A stretch of DNA of 64,000 nucleotides from CALDTK01 sp963837005 (GTDB lineage Bacteria > Bacteroidota > Bacteroidia > Chitinophagales > Saprospiraceae). Where the stretch lies: assembly GCA_963837005.1 (NCBI GenBank), contig CAWIMC010000001.1, forward strand, positions 1,612,001 to 1,676,000. Reading direction: 5' to 3'. The notes under the pieces were generated by a model that did not search any database, was not told the DNA's origin, and saw only the letters and a list, made by a program, of their open reading frames with translations. This document shows, piece after piece, positions 8,001 to 16,838 of the stretch; position 1 is the stretch's first letter; every line of letters starts with the position of its first letter. The position numbers and the translations under genes are program-made.

Positions 8001-10064
8001 ATGCAGATCAGCTGGCGGTCGGTGCCGATGCTACGTGTTGCCGCCGCAGGAGCCATCGGGATCTGCGTGGCGCACTTTGTTCCGGACCTGCCCATATCCG
8101 CCACCGTAGCCATGATTGCCTTTGCCGCACTCGTGATCGCGGTCCCTATACGCCTGCTGTGGCAGAGTAAGGTAAGGGGTGCGGCGGCGCTGCTGCTGTT
8201 CGTAGGTGCGGGATGTCTCCATATGCAGCTTGCCGAGATCGCACCAGACGAAGAGGTTTTGCCGGAAGGCCGCTACTTCGTCGCTGAACTGCTCGGTGCG
8301 CCTTCCGGCAAGAAAGATTGGCTCGGCGTCGACGCTCGCATTGTAGAAATGCACGGGGATAGCCTCGTCCACAGCACCGACCTGCGCGCGCGACTGATGA
8401 TCCACCGCGAAGCCCTTGCTACGGTGGCACTCGACTCTATGGGACCACTGGGTCGAGGCAGCGTGATCGTCGCCGAAGCCTACCTCAACGCCCCAGACCC
8501 GCCTCGCAACCCCCACACCTTCGACTACGCAACCTTTCTAGAGGCGAGGGGCATACGGCTCCAGGCTTGGCTGCGGGCAGAAGAGTTCACTTCCGTAAAA
8601 CCTGCGGCACCGTCGACGCGACTCGAACGCGTCCGTGGGTGGATCGCGGGTCACATCGACCGCGGCTTTGCGAGTCCCCGCGAGTCGGGCGTCGCGAAGG
8701 CCCTACTGATAGGCGATAAGTCCGACATTGATGAGAGTACCCGCCTGGCATACACCTCTACGGGGGCGGTGCATGTACTGGCGGTGAGCGGACTCCACAC
8801 CGGAGTCATCGCGCTGATTGTGGTGACCTTGATGCGTCGCCTCCTGCGCAAACGTCTGCCGTGGGTACAGTTCTTGGTGCTGTTGTTGAGCTTATGGGCG
8901 TACGCCGCCCTGACGGGGTACAGTCCGAGCGTCATGCGATCCGCGGTAATGTTCGGGGTGGTCTTCGCGGGGCAGCTGTTTCGCCAGGACCCGAATGGCC
9001 TCAACAACCTGGGGATCGCAGCGGTCATCACGTTGCTGTTTGATCCGCGACTGTTGTTTACGCTCGGCTTTCAGTTGAGCTACCTCGCGGTGGCGGGGAT
9101 TATGGTATTCTACCCGCAGATTCGGCGCATCCTCGCAACAGAATCTGCGTGGGCCAATAAGGTTACCGAACTCGTAGCCGTCTCACTCGCAGCGACGATT
9201 GGTACCCTGCCGGTCACTATTTTTTACTTCCACCAATTCCCGGTCTACTTCGCGTTGTCGGGCATCGTGGCCGTGCCGCTGGTGGGCTACGCCTTACCGA
9301 CGCTCCTTGCCACACTTGCCCTGGACGGATTGCTGGCCCTTATCGGCGTTACGGCGCCGTGGATTTATTGGCCGGCGTATGGCTTAGTCTGGTGCTGCAA
9401 CGAGGCCTTGACACTCATGTCTTTGTTACCCTACGCTCTGGTCGAAGGACTTTGGCCTAGTGGCCTCACGGTGACGCTGATGCTGCTTACAATTGTGCTG
9501 TTTGGCATCGCTATTACGAGGCGTCGCAAAGTACCGCTCTACGCCACGATGGCTGTTGCCGTCTTGACCACAGCTGCCGCGGGATATGATACGCTAACAA
9601 AGCGACAGGGCGAAGAGGTCATCGTGTACAGCCTGCGCGACGGTATCGTGGTCGATCTGCGCGCCAACGGACGCATCCAGACGACGATCAGCGATAGCGT
9701 CACTGCTACAGAACTCTCCAGGGAGGTCAATCCGCACCGACGCGCGAACGGTGTGTCGGAGCATCAGGTCTCCGTGATTACCCCTACCTATCGCGACTCC
9801 AATCTGAGCTTTTTTCGGGTCGGCGACGTGCGGTGGGCCGAAGTGCACCAACAGCAACCGAATCTCGTGGCGGGGGGGCCGACACTCGACTGGGTGTACG
9901 TAGACGACCCATCTAAGATGGACCCCGACGAACTCACCGATGCGTTCCCGGAAGCTCGAATCCTGCTCGGCGGCCGCATCCCTCCCTGGCGCCGCGAGGC
10001 GTGGCTCCTCTACGAAGACCGGCTACACTACCTGCGGGAAGCAGCCTTCTACCTTAACGATTGA
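8001..10064 (+). CDS. comEC: ComEC/Rec2 family competence channel
   Basis: Inner-membrane channel that carries single-stranded DNA into the cytoplasm during natural transformation. The start is placed at ATG 8001 (QISWRSVPMLRVAAAGA); the frame is open further upstream but that part overlaps ubiX. This gives 687 residues. An N-terminal DUF4131-like region with two or three membrane segments and a soluble domain (about residues 1-200) is followed by the Competence domain with the hallmark AVHVLAVSGLHTGVI near residue 260 and about eight further membrane helices. The C-terminal soluble part is only about 130 residues and lacks an HxHxDH metallo-beta-lactamase motif, as in many Bacteroidota. One possible degenerate hairpin element (GCC/GGC stem) encodes VLPEG. 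Confidence 0.9.
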   Translation: MQISWRSVPMLRVAAAGAIGICVAHFVPDLPISATVAMIAFAALVIAVPIRLLWQSKVRGAAALLLFVGAGCLHMQLAEIAPDEEVLPEGRYFVAELLGAPSGKKDWLGVDARIVEMHGDSLVHSTDLRARLMIHREALATVALDSMGPLGRGSVIVAEAYLNAPDPPRNPHTFDYATFLEARGIRLQAWLRAEEFTSVKPAAPSTRLERVRGWIAGHIDRGFASPRESGVAKALLIGDKSDIDESTRLAYTSTGAVHVLAVSGLHTGVIALIVVTLMRRLLRKRLPWVQFLVLLLSLWAYAALTGYSPSVMRSAVMFGVVFAGQLFRQDPNGLNNLGIAAVITLLFDPRLLFTLGFQLSYLAVAGIMVFYPQIRRILATESAWANKVTELVAVSLAATIGTLPVTIFYFHQFPVYFALSGIVAVPLVGYALPTLLATLALDGLLALIGVTAPWIYWPAYGLVWCCNEALTLMSLLPYALVEGLWPSGLTVTLMLLTIVLFGIAITRRRKVPLYATMAVAVLTTAAAGYDTLTKRQGEEVIVYSLRDGIVVDLRANGRIQTTISDSVTATELSREVNPHRRANGVSEHQVSVITPTYRDSNLSFFRVGDVRWAEVHQQQPNLVAGGPTLDWVYVDDPSKMDPDELTDAFPEARILLGGRIPPWRREAWLLYEDRLHYLREAAFYLND
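8256..8270 (+). repeat. Dispersed mini-hairpin element, swapped stem GCC/GGC, GGAA loop
   Basis: GTTTT-GCC-GGAA-GGC in comEC, encoding VLPEG. Both stem strands and the loop differ from the consensus, but pairing is kept. Confidence 0.55.
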
Positions 10065-10075
10065 TGGTAACGAGG

Positions 10076-10582
10076 TCACTTTACCCTGCTCCCGTCGGCT
10101 CTATACTCGATGTCAAATTTCTTCTCGCCCTTCGGGTCTAATTCGACGTCGTAAAATTTGCCCCGCTCGGCATTGTCGGTATACTCCAGCTCCACGATGT
10201 CGTCCTTTTTGTACTCGGCCTTGATGGCGTCTTGTACAGCTTCTGGAAGGTCGTCCCACTTCACACTGCGCTCCGTCTCGATCCAGGTACCCGTGGCGGT
10301 GAAGTCGGCGCGGAGCTTCTCGCCATCCTGCTTAAAGTGCGCCTCGTAGCTGTCGTTGCGGTCGCGCTGCCACTCTGGAGAGGTCTCATTTGGGTACTTC
10401 GCCGCAAAGGCGGCGAGGACAGCCGCGGGGGTGCCCGAGGTATTGTCCAGCGATTGAGCGGCGACGGGCGGGTTGTTATTTTCTGGGTTGGCGGGGTCGG
10501 GCGGGGACTGGCTATCAACGTTTTGCGATGAGCAGGCGGTTAGATACAGTAGCAGAAAACTGAGTTGGGGCAGCTTAGCCAT
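10076..10582 (-). CDS. PepSY-like lipoprotein
   Basis: A 168-residue protein with a lipoprotein signal (AKLPQLSFLLLYLTAC, with cysteine after LTA), then a low-complexity Pro/Asn linker, then a PepSY-like or beta-lactamase-inhibitor-like domain (AVLAAFAAKYPNETSPEWQ through FDIEYRADGSRVK). The internal WQRDRNDSYEAHF and DLPEAVQDAIKAEYKKDDI segments are typical of the small periplasmic PepSY-like proteins of Bacteroidota. The start is taken at the ATG at 10582 directly before the signal peptide, not at the upstream ATG at 10603. It converges with comEC. The role is unknown; it is presumably an anchored periplasmic binding protein. Confidence 0.7.
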   Translation of the reverse strand: MAKLPQLSFLLLYLTACSSQNVDSQSPPDPANPENNNPPVAAQSLDNTSGTPAAVLAAFAAKYPNETSPEWQRDRNDSYEAHFKQDGEKLRADFTATGTWIETERSVKWDDLPEAVQDAIKAEYKKDDIVELEYTDNAERGKFYDVELDPKGEKKFDIEYRADGSRVK

Positions 10583-10828
10583 AGACGTCGAATAGTAGTG
10601 CACAGGTCAACATCGGCAGCCCGTTGGGTTGTTCTGTCTGAAATATTACGCAAGGCTTTGCTGTACGTGAATGTTGGTGCATCTTTACATTTCGCGTCGC
10701 GGTTTTTGACAAACAGCGGCAAATCCCTGTTATATCGTCTTGATCGGTAACGTCGGGGGGCTTGCTAAAGTCCTCTTCAACGACGCTCCGGCACCGGCAT
10801 GCTACCCCGACAGGTGAGGGGCGGCGGC

Positions 10829-10836
10829 TATTTTAG
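10829..10836 (+). promoter_or_regulatory. Possible -7 promoter element TATTTTAG
   Basis: TATTTTAG lies 21 bases before the ATG of the TPR gene. It shares GGCTATTTTAG with the element upstream of the CotH gene. Confidence 0.4.
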
Positions 10837-10857
10837 AGAAACAGCCAAACCTCCCCC

Positions 10858-11748
10858 ATGAACCGCGTCATCTTTTTCGGCCGCATCCACTACAAGAATT
10901 TCCGCAGCGCCAACCTGGCCAAGGATGCTTTCGTGCGCTACGCGGAAACCATAGCGAAGGGAGATATGATGTACCGCCCGGAGGCACTCTTCGGGGAAGA
11001 ACTCGAAGAGCCGTTCAATGAGTTGTTCATCGACTTCCCGCGGCAGTCTCACGAAGCTTCGGACAAGACCGTCAACCACAGCATCCAATCGATGGAGACC
11101 TTGCTGCAGTTCGCGATGGCCGGACGCATAGATTGCTTCGTAATTACGGCGGGCGAGTTGCCGCAGCAGATCACCCGCCTCGTCGAGAACGACAAAACGA
11201 CCTCCCAGCACTACACCCTCGCGACCGAGGCGCTGGAGGCGGAGGACTACCCTACCGCGGTGAACGAGTTTACGGAGACCATCAGCAGCTTCAAGCGTCA
11301 CCCCTGGGCACTCGATGGTCGCGGACTGGCATACTTCGAACTCGGCAACCTCGAGGAGGCAGAAAAGGACTTGCGCAGCGCCCGGGAGATGCACCCCAGC
11401 TACCCGAGTCCTCACCTAGGATTGGCCAAAATCTTTGCCGCTCGTGGAGAGTACAGTGCCGCGATGGACAGCTGCCAAAAAGCCATGGCCGGCAGTATCC
11501 CCCACCAGCCCGGCTACTGGATCACTGCGCTGTTTAGTGCCGAAGTCATGATCGACCGCCTCGAACAGGCCAGCGACAAAATCAGTGACGCCGAGCGCGA
11601 GGTCTACTTCAAGGGGATCGCCAGCTACCTCGACCGATATGCGATGAAGCTGCGACAACTCGGTAGCAACCGGACGAAATTTTACCCTACTCCCGAGCGG
11701 CACCAGGCGCTTCAGGCGAGATTTGAGGGGATTGCGGAAATGGCGTAA
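10858..11748 (+). CDS. TPR-repeat cytoplasmic protein of unknown function
   Basis: A 296-residue protein without signal peptide or membrane segment. The first 120 residues are not recognised (NRVIFFGRIHYKNFRSANLA). From about residue 120 there are two to three tetratricopeptide repeats, seen in YTLATEALEAEDYPTAVNEFTETI, PWALDGRGLAYFELGNLEEAEKDLRSA and PSPHLGLAKIFAARGEYSAAMDSCQKA. The C-terminal helical part carries a RYAMKLRQLG segment. TPRs usually mediate protein-protein contacts. The gene stands alone, between a convergently placed non-coding stretch and the PepSY gene, so its partner cannot be inferred. Confidence 0.75.
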   Translation: MNRVIFFGRIHYKNFRSANLAKDAFVRYAETIAKGDMMYRPEALFGEELEEPFNELFIDFPRQSHEASDKTVNHSIQSMETLLQFAMAGRIDCFVITAGELPQQITRLVENDKTTSQHYTLATEALEAEDYPTAVNEFTETISSFKRHPWALDGRGLAYFELGNLEEAEKDLRSAREMHPSYPSPHLGLAKIFAARGEYSAAMDSCQKAMAGSIPHQPGYWITALFSAEVMIDRLEQASDKISDAEREVYFKGIASYLDRYAMKLRQLGSNRTKFYPTPERHQALQARFEGIAEMA

Positions 11749-12141
11749 GCCGAGGACGAATCTGAGCGTATCAATTGCGCGACTTTCGTTGGAGACTGGG
11801 AGCAAGTATATTAGGGCACCGCTCTAAATTCAGACCGGTCTAGCTCTAAGCGATTGCACGTTGAGTACACTGCTCGGGGCGTACGAAGTTTTTGTTGATA
11901 GATCTACCTACCTGCGCTCAGCGCTCTTAGCTCCCTGCGCTCTGGTCAAAAGGATGAGAGTGTCACGCCAGGCAGCTTCGCGCCGTCTCGTCATGCTTTG
12001 ACGCTCTTAGCATACGCAGACTTCGCACAGTCCATGTGCACCACACAGGACTAGCCCGCTAGCACGGTCTTTCTATCGTCTGCTAAGTCTAACCACAGCG
12101 TCACGCAGACACAGAGGATCAGAGCGCCAAACATAATAGCT

Positions 12142-12182
12142 TGCCCCGCAGGCGTCTCAGCGTACGAGAGCTTCGCGGGGCA
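12142..12182. other. GC-rich inverted repeat, possible RNA hairpin
   Basis: Arms TGCCCCGC and GCGGGGCA enclose an inner TCTC/GAGA pair. No T-run follows on either strand, so it is not an obvious terminator. Confidence 0.4.
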
Positions 12183-12235
12183 GGACACCTGGTGAAGGAG
12201 TAGCCTGCGAGAATATGCACCAGAAAGGGCTTAGA

Positions 12236-12273
12236 CACGAGAAGCCCAGCCGGTAATGGCTGAGCTTCTCGTG
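12236..12273 (-). terminator. Hairpin downstream of atpC, likely transcription end
   Basis: 16-base arms CACGAGAAGCCCAGCC and GGCTGAGCTTCTCGTG with one mismatch and a six-base loop, 20 bases beyond the atpC stop codon. There is no strong U-tract after it, so it may act as a processing or stabilising stem. Confidence 0.55.
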
Positions 12274-12279
12274 TTGCGC

Positions 12280-12294
12280 GTTTTGACGAAAGTC
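12280..12294 (+). repeat. Dispersed mini-hairpin element, stem GAC/GTC, GAAA loop, intergenic
   Basis: GTTTT-GAC-GAAA-GTC directly behind the atpC stop, touching its last base. Two compensating changes from the consensus keep the stem paired. Confidence 0.7.
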
Positions 12295-12569
12295 TACTTG
12301 GCAGAACTCGGGAGCCCCGACACTTGGGTAGCGCCTTGGATAAGCAAGGCGACCTCGTTGTTGAGGACCTCCACAAAGCCGCGGTCGATTTTCATCGTGA
12401 TGATAGTATTGTCGGCGCGGCGGATCACCACCGGACCGTCGCGCAGGGCGCTTACGATCGGCGCGTGATTGCGCAGCACTTGGAACTCACCGTCGACACC
12501 AGGCACCGTCACACTCGTGATGGCTCCCTTGTACATCTCCCGCTCGGGACTGAGCACACTAATCGTCAT
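12294..12569 (-). CDS. atpC: F1F0 ATP synthase epsilon subunit (short form)
   Basis: A 91-residue protein matching the N-terminal beta-sandwich domain of the epsilon subunit (TISVLSPEREMYKGAITSVTVPG, then GEFQVLRNHAPIVSALRDGPV). The C-terminal two-helix domain that inhibits ATP hydrolysis in E. coli is absent, as is common in Bacteroidota. It follows atpD by 33 bp on the same strand, so both are one operon. The remaining ATP synthase genes are not in this window, which fits the usual split of atp genes in this phylum. Confidence 0.93.
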   Translation of the reverse strand: MTISVLSPEREMYKGAITSVTVPGVDGEFQVLRNHAPIVSALRDGPVVIRRADNTIITMKIDRGFVEVLNNEVALLIQGATQVSGLPSSAK

Positions 12570-12602
12570 ATCCTTAGCTTGTGACTATGGCGCGGAGGCC
12601 GT

Positions 12603-14126
12603 TTAGGCGTTCGCTTCCGCTTCGGCGAGCATCTTCTCTCCCGACGCAATCGCGTCTTCGATAGAGCCCTTAAGGTTGAAGGCTGCCTCAGGTAGGTGAT
12701 CGAGCTCACCGTCCAGAATCATGGTGAAGCCTTTGATCGTCTCTTCGATCGGCACGAGCACACCCTTCAGACCAGTAAATTGCTCAGCTACGTGAAACGG
12801 CTGGCTCAGAAAGCGCTGGACACGACGCGCCCGACCGACGGCCAGCTTGTCCTCGTCGGAGAGTTCCTCCATCCCGAGGATGGCGATAATGTCCTGAAGC
12901 TCGTTGTAGCGCTGCAGAATCTGCTGCACGCGCTGCGCACAGTTATAGTGCTCTTCGCCGAGAATCTTCGGGTCGAGGATCCGCGAGGTGGAGTCGAGGG
13001 GATCAACAGCTGGGTAGATGCCGAGCGAGGCAATTTTACGCGACAGTACAGTGGTAGCGTCGAGGTGAGCGAAGGTCGTGGCCGGAGCCGGGTCCGTAAG
13101 GTCGTCCGCCGGGACGTAAACTGCCTGCACCGAGGTGATAGAACCGCGCTTCGTCGAGGTGATGCGCTCCTGCATCACGCCCATCTCCGTGGCGAGCGTC
13201 GGCTGGTAGCCTACAGCAGATGGCATACGACCGAGTAGGGCCGACACTTCTGATCCTGCCTGCGTGAAACGGAAGATATTATCGATAAAGAAGAGGATGT
13301 CCTTGCCGCCATTCGGGTCGTTGAGATCGCCATCGCGGTAGTACTCTGCGATCGTGAGACCGGACAGCGCCACGCGGGCACGTGCTCCGGGAGGCTCGTT
13401 CATCTGTCCGAACACGAAGGTCGCCTTCGAGGTCTTGAGATCTTCGAGTTTGACGGTCGAGAGGTCCCAGCCGCCCTCCTCCATGGAATGCATGAAGTCC
13501 TTGCCGTAGTTGATGATTCCGGCCTCGAGCATCTCGCGCATGAGGTCGTTGCCTTCACGCGTCCGCTCGCCTACACCGGCAAACACCGAGATTCCGTCGT
13601 AGCCCTTGGCGATGTTGTTGATCAGCTCTTGAATGAGTACGGTCTTGCCGACACCCGCACCACCGAACAAGCCAATTTTACCGCCTTTAAGGTAGGGCTC
13701 AACGAGGTCAATGACCTTGATACCCGTGTAGAGCACCTCCGTAGCAACGGAAAGGTTTTCGTAAGCCGGTGGCTTACGGTGGATCGAGTAGGCCGTTTGG
13801 GTACGAGCAACGGGCGGGAGGCCGTCGATCGGCTCCCCGACCACATTAAAGAGACGCCCCTTGATCGCCTCACCTACTGGCATGGCAATGGCCTTGCCGG
13901 TATCGGTAACGCGCTGTCCGCGGGCTAGGCCGTCGGTCGAGTCCATTGCTACGGCGCGCACGCTGTCCTCGCCGAGGTGTTGTTGGACCTCGAGCACGAG
14001 CGTATCGGCACCGGGGCGCTCGATCTCTAGTGCGTTGTAGATCTCCGGAAGGACGCTGCCCTCTCCGGCAAAACTCACGTCTACTACAGGTCCGATCACC
14101 TGCTTTACTTGGCCTTGATTTGCCAT
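12603..14126 (-). CDS. atpD: F1F0 ATP synthase catalytic beta subunit
   Basis: A 507-residue catalytic subunit. The P-loop GGAGVGKT lies near residue 162, GERTREGNDL near residue 195, and the ATPase alpha/beta signature PAVDPLDSTSR near residue 375. The DELSEED-type loop appears as EELSDEDKL near the C-terminus. The ATG at 14126 faces the DUF5691 gene, leaving about 135 bp for divergent promoters. Works in the membrane-bound ATP synthase with the alpha subunit, encoded elsewhere. Codon use and conservation are strong, and no copy of the dispersed hairpin element is found in it. Confidence 0.98.
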   Translation of the reverse strand: MANQGQVKQVIGPVVDVSFAGEGSVLPEIYNALEIERPGADTLVLEVQQHLGEDSVRAVAMDSTDGLARGQRVTDTGKAIAMPVGEAIKGRLFNVVGEPIDGLPPVARTQTAYSIHRKPPAYENLSVATEVLYTGIKVIDLVEPYLKGGKIGLFGGAGVGKTVLIQELINNIAKGYDGISVFAGVGERTREGNDLMREMLEAGIINYGKDFMHSMEEGGWDLSTVKLEDLKTSKATFVFGQMNEPPGARARVALSGLTIAEYYRDGDLNDPNGGKDILFFIDNIFRFTQAGSEVSALLGRMPSAVGYQPTLATEMGVMQERITSTKRGSITSVQAVYVPADDLTDPAPATTFAHLDATTVLSRKIASLGIYPAVDPLDSTSRILDPKILGEEHYNCAQRVQQILQRYNELQDIIAILGMEELSDEDKLAVGRARRVQRFLSQPFHVAEQFTGLKGVLVPIEETIKGFTMILDGELDHLPEAAFNLKGSIEDAIASGEKMLAEAEANA

Positions 14127-14262
14127 GTCGCTACCTCGAATTTGTTGTACCTACGGGGTGCCCCCCGAAATCGGCCGCAAAGATAGTCCGCCGCAGCCGG
14201 TCTGCCACACCGACCTTCCCGACCTTTCTGTACCGCTTGCCGACCGCCCTCAAACCCACCTC

Positions 14263-15714
14263 GTGACGACCGCTTCTCTGCTTTTAGGGCTTTCGCGAAA
14301 ACCCTTGACCGACGAGCTTTCAGCCCGCGCACAACGGCTCGTCCCCAACGCGCAGGCCCCCGCTCAACGAGGTCTCGCACTCCTCGCCGATGCAACTGTA
14401 CGTATGACGGGGCTGCACGCAGACTCACAGCCCAGAAAAGAGGAAAGACGCAGACCACCGGTGCCTTCGCATCCCACGGACGCCAAACTAGACAGTCTCC
14501 TCACGCCGCTTTGGAGCGAGCTCACCAACCTCGGTGCCGAAGGCCGGGAAGACCTCCTGCTGCGGCGTGGGCTGTTGTTGCCTGCGTCGCAACTTCTGGC
14601 TCACCTCGCGACGTGCAGCAAGCAAAAAGCCGTCGTTCCCGCCCAACTCGCCCTCCTCGGACCTCGGGGCGCGTACCTGATGTCGCTCGCCACACAGAGC
14701 CCATACAGCAGTGATGATTTCTTAGCTCCTAGCCAGATGGAGGCGGCTTTCGCCAAAACTGAACCCGACAAGCTCCTCCCCGAGAGGCTCGCCTTCGCGC
14801 TAGGCGTCGCTGGAGCGCGAGGCCTACCACACGCGACGCGAGAGCGCTTTAGGGTACTGCTCAAAACCTGGATCGAAGCGGGTTCGATGGACGGTATTCA
14901 CCACACTTACCTCCTCCAGCTGCTCGATGATGACCAGCTTACCGCAAAACTCGGCTTCGACACAGCGCTAGACTTACTTGTGCACCGTGACCAGTTGCCG
15001 TCTTCGTGGCGAACCCAGCAGCTGATGCTCGCTACGCAAGTCTCTGTAGCCGAAGGCACTCCGGCCCCTCAGGCAGCTGATGTCGACCAAGGCCCCACTG
15101 GCGGTGACGACCATGACGGCGCGACGCTAAAGCCCTTCGAACCGTTTAGCCCAACGCTGAGCGCTGCGTTCGAGGCGCGCTCCGAAGCAGCCGTGGCGCT
15201 TCTCGCCTCAAATGATCTCGCGACCGAGCGAGACCTCGATCCAGCAAGCTTTGAAACCCTGAGCCTCGCTGCGCACATGCTCCAGGCGAGCAGCACGGCC
15301 GCTACACTGTTTGGCCTGACCATCACCAGCAAGAACAAACTGCTCAGCCGCCACCCCGCCCTTGCGATCTGCCTAGACGCTATGGACCCGGAGGACTACG
15401 CCCGTTCGGTAAGTGCCTTCGTCGAAGCCGCACCAACTGGTTGGCACGACGCGATGCTCCCGACGCTTCTTTCTACCGGCCCCCACCCCTTGAGCCCCGC
15501 CGACAGCGAACACCTCGCGCTGGACCTTCTGCGCCACTACGGGTTCGGGGCCAAATCTCTCGCCCGACGTTTCGCCCTCAAGCTCCATCCCGAGACGATC
15601 GCTGTGATCCACGCATTTGACGCTCAGCAAACCCCGCGCGACTCGACTACCGGCCTCGCGACTGTTTTGGCGAAAGCCGCCGAACTCAACCGCCTCTACC
15701 CCGCCCACCGCTAG
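14263..15714 (+). CDS. DUF5691-like protein of a YehL/YehM-type MoxR module
   Basis: A 483-residue helical protein. The start is set at GTG 14263, because TTASLLLGLSRKPLTDEL resembles the ALLGTERKPL-like beginning of DUF5691 proteins; the open frame reaches back to 14125 but that part is proline-rich and overlaps the atpD start. The body is Leu/Ala-rich helices with LLLRRGLLLPASQLL and GPRGAYLM, as in this family. It is followed by a MoxR ATPase after 12 bp and then by a DUF5682 protein, the order known from SWIM-DUF5691-MoxR-DUF5682-vWA gene sets. The function of the set is not known. Two hairpin elements lie inside (AFAKT and VLAKA), and a third possible one is at 14288. Confidence 0.72.
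   Translation: MTTASLLLGLSRKPLTDELSARAQRLVPNAQAPAQRGLALLADATVRMTGLHADSQPRKEERRRPPVPSHPTDAKLDSLLTPLWSELTNLGAEGREDLLLRRGLLLPASQLLAHLATCSKQKAVVPAQLALLGPRGAYLMSLATQSPYSSDDFLAPSQMEAAFAKTEPDKLLPERLAFALGVAGARGLPHATRERFRVLLKTWIEAGSMDGIHHTYLLQLLDDDQLTAKLGFDTALDLLVHRDQLPSSWRTQQLMLATQVSVAEGTPAPQAADVDQGPTGGDDHDGATLKPFEPFSPTLSAAFEARSEAAVALLASNDLATERDLDPASFETLSLAAHMLQASSTAATLFGLTITSKNKLLSRHPALAICLDAMDPEDYARSVSAFVEAAPTGWHDAMLPTLLSTGPHPLSPADSEHLALDLLRHYGFGAKSLARRFALKLHPETIAVIHAFDAQQTPRDSTTGLATVLAKAAELNRLYPAHR
14745..14759 (-). repeat. Dispersed GNAA mini-hairpin element, exact consensus
   Basis: Inside the DUF5691-like gene, encoding AFAKT. Confidence 0.85.
15664..15678 (+). repeat. Dispersed GNAA mini-hairpin element, exact consensus
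   Basis: Inside the DUF5691-like gene, close to its 3' end, encoding VLAKA. Confidence 0.85.
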
Positions 15715-15726
15715 CTTGCCCCGCCC

Positions 15727-16836
15727 ATGTCGCTCCCTACTCCCGCCCAGGTCCTCCGCCCGCACCACGAACAGGTCTACGCCACCGAACTGGCGCACCT
15801 CGCAGAGTACGATCAGCACACCCGGCCACCCAACTGGCGTATGTCGCCCCGCGCGGTAGTCGACTACCTGATGGGCGGCACCGTAGAAGGCATGACGATC
15901 AAGGCCAAGTACATCGGCGACCGTCGCCTGATGGAAGTTGCCGTCGCGACGCTCACCACCCAGCGCGGTCTGCTCCTGGCGGGCGTACCGGGTACGGCCA
16001 AGACCTGGGTAAGCGAGCACTTAGCAGCGGCCATTTCGGGCGACTCTACACTGCTCGTCCAAGGAACGGCCGGCCTCAACGAAGACGCGCTGCGCTACGG
16101 ATGGAACTACGCTTCCCTCATCTCGAAAGGCCCCTCCCGCGAGGCGCTGGTGCCAAGCCCAGTGATGGAGGCCATGCGACGCGGCAGTCTCGTGCGTATC
16201 GAGGAGCTCACGCGAATCCCGAGCGAGGTACAGGATAGCCTTATCACGGTCTTGAGTGAAAAGACGCTACCCGTGCCGGAATTGAGCACCGAGGTACAGG
16301 CGATCTCGGGCTTCAACGTCATCGCGACGGCCAACGAGCGCGACCGTGGCGTCAACGAACTCTCGACGGCCCTGCGGCGACGATTTAACACGGTGCTGCT
16401 CCCCGCTCCGGCCACCCTCGAAGAGGAGATCCGCATCGTGCGCGAGCGAGCCAGCGTCGGGGAGGCGCAGGCCGTCATGGCGAAAGCCGACACCATCGCC
16501 GAGATCGAACGACTCGTGACCGTCTTCCGGGAACTGCGCAGCGGGAAGACCCTCGACGGAACGGTCAAGGTGCAGGAGACGAGCGCAGGCCTTTCGACGG
16601 CAGAAGCTATTTCGGTGGTCGAGAATGCCGTGAGCTTAGCCAGCTACTTTGGTGACGGGCAGCCGCGGGTCGCGGACATGGCGCCGAGCCTCCGCGCTGC
16701 CGTCGTTCGGGATGCCGAGCGCGACGGGGCCGCCTGGCGCAGCTACGTGGAGGGCGTCTTGCGGCAACGCACCGGCGACTGGCGTCCGTGGTACGAAGCG
16801 CTCACGGAGTTCGGTTCCACCAAATCGGAAGCGTAG
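15727..16836 (+). CDS. MoxR-type AAA+ ATPase, YehL-like
   Basis: A 369-residue AAA+ ATPase. Walker A is LLAGVPGTAKTWVSEHL at about residues 81-97. The Walker B-like VRIEELTRIPSEVQDSLI follows near residue 158, and sensor/arginine-finger elements FNVIATANERDRGVNELSTALRRRF near residues 197-221. The inserted segment and the EELTRIP wording match MoxR/YehL proteins, which are thought to act as chaperones that remodel a vWA-domain partner. It is tightly packed between the DUF5691 gene (12 bp) and the DUF5682 gene (2 bp), so the three are one operon. No vWA gene lies next to it. Confidence 0.9.
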   Translation: MSLPTPAQVLRPHHEQVYATELAHLAEYDQHTRPPNWRMSPRAVVDYLMGGTVEGMTIKAKYIGDRRLMEVAVATLTTQRGLLLAGVPGTAKTWVSEHLAAAISGDSTLLVQGTAGLNEDALRYGWNYASLISKGPSREALVPSPVMEAMRRGSLVRIEELTRIPSEVQDSLITVLSEKTLPVPELSTEVQAISGFNVIATANERDRGVNELSTALRRRFNTVLLPAPATLEEEIRIVRERASVGEAQAVMAKADTIAEIERLVTVFRELRSGKTLDGTVKVQETSAGLSTAEAISVVENAVSLASYFGDGQPRVADMAPSLRAAVVRDAERDGAAWRSYVEGVLRQRTGDWRPWYEALTEFGSTKSEA

Positions 16837-16838
16837 CC

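Larger units (their letters stand above)
11749..12293. other. Gene-free stretch of about 545 bp with two hairpins
   Basis: No open frame here has coding character. The stretch holds a TATATTAG box near 11808, a GC-rich hairpin at 12142-12182, a long terminator-like hairpin at 12236-12273 behind atpC, and runs of the form CACGCAGACACAGAGGATC that resemble degenerate CGCAGAGACGCAGAG-type repeats. A non-coding RNA is possible but not shown. Confidence 0.5.

Noticed and set aside
12119..12376. Open frame on the minus strand over the atpC end
   Set aside because: Shadow of atpC and of non-coding hairpin sequence, Arg/Ser-rich without any family feature.
14125..14262. In-frame N-terminal extension of the DUF5691-like gene
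   Set aside because: Proline-rich, overlaps the divergent atpD start and has no family similarity; GTG 14263 fits the family N-terminus.
14288..14302. GTTTTCGCGAAAGCC-like string, and similar ones at 17540, 28583, 32167, 39152 and 40693
   Set aside because: Stem pairing is incomplete, a base is inserted or missing, or the loop does not fit. They may be decayed copies but I did not count them as supported.
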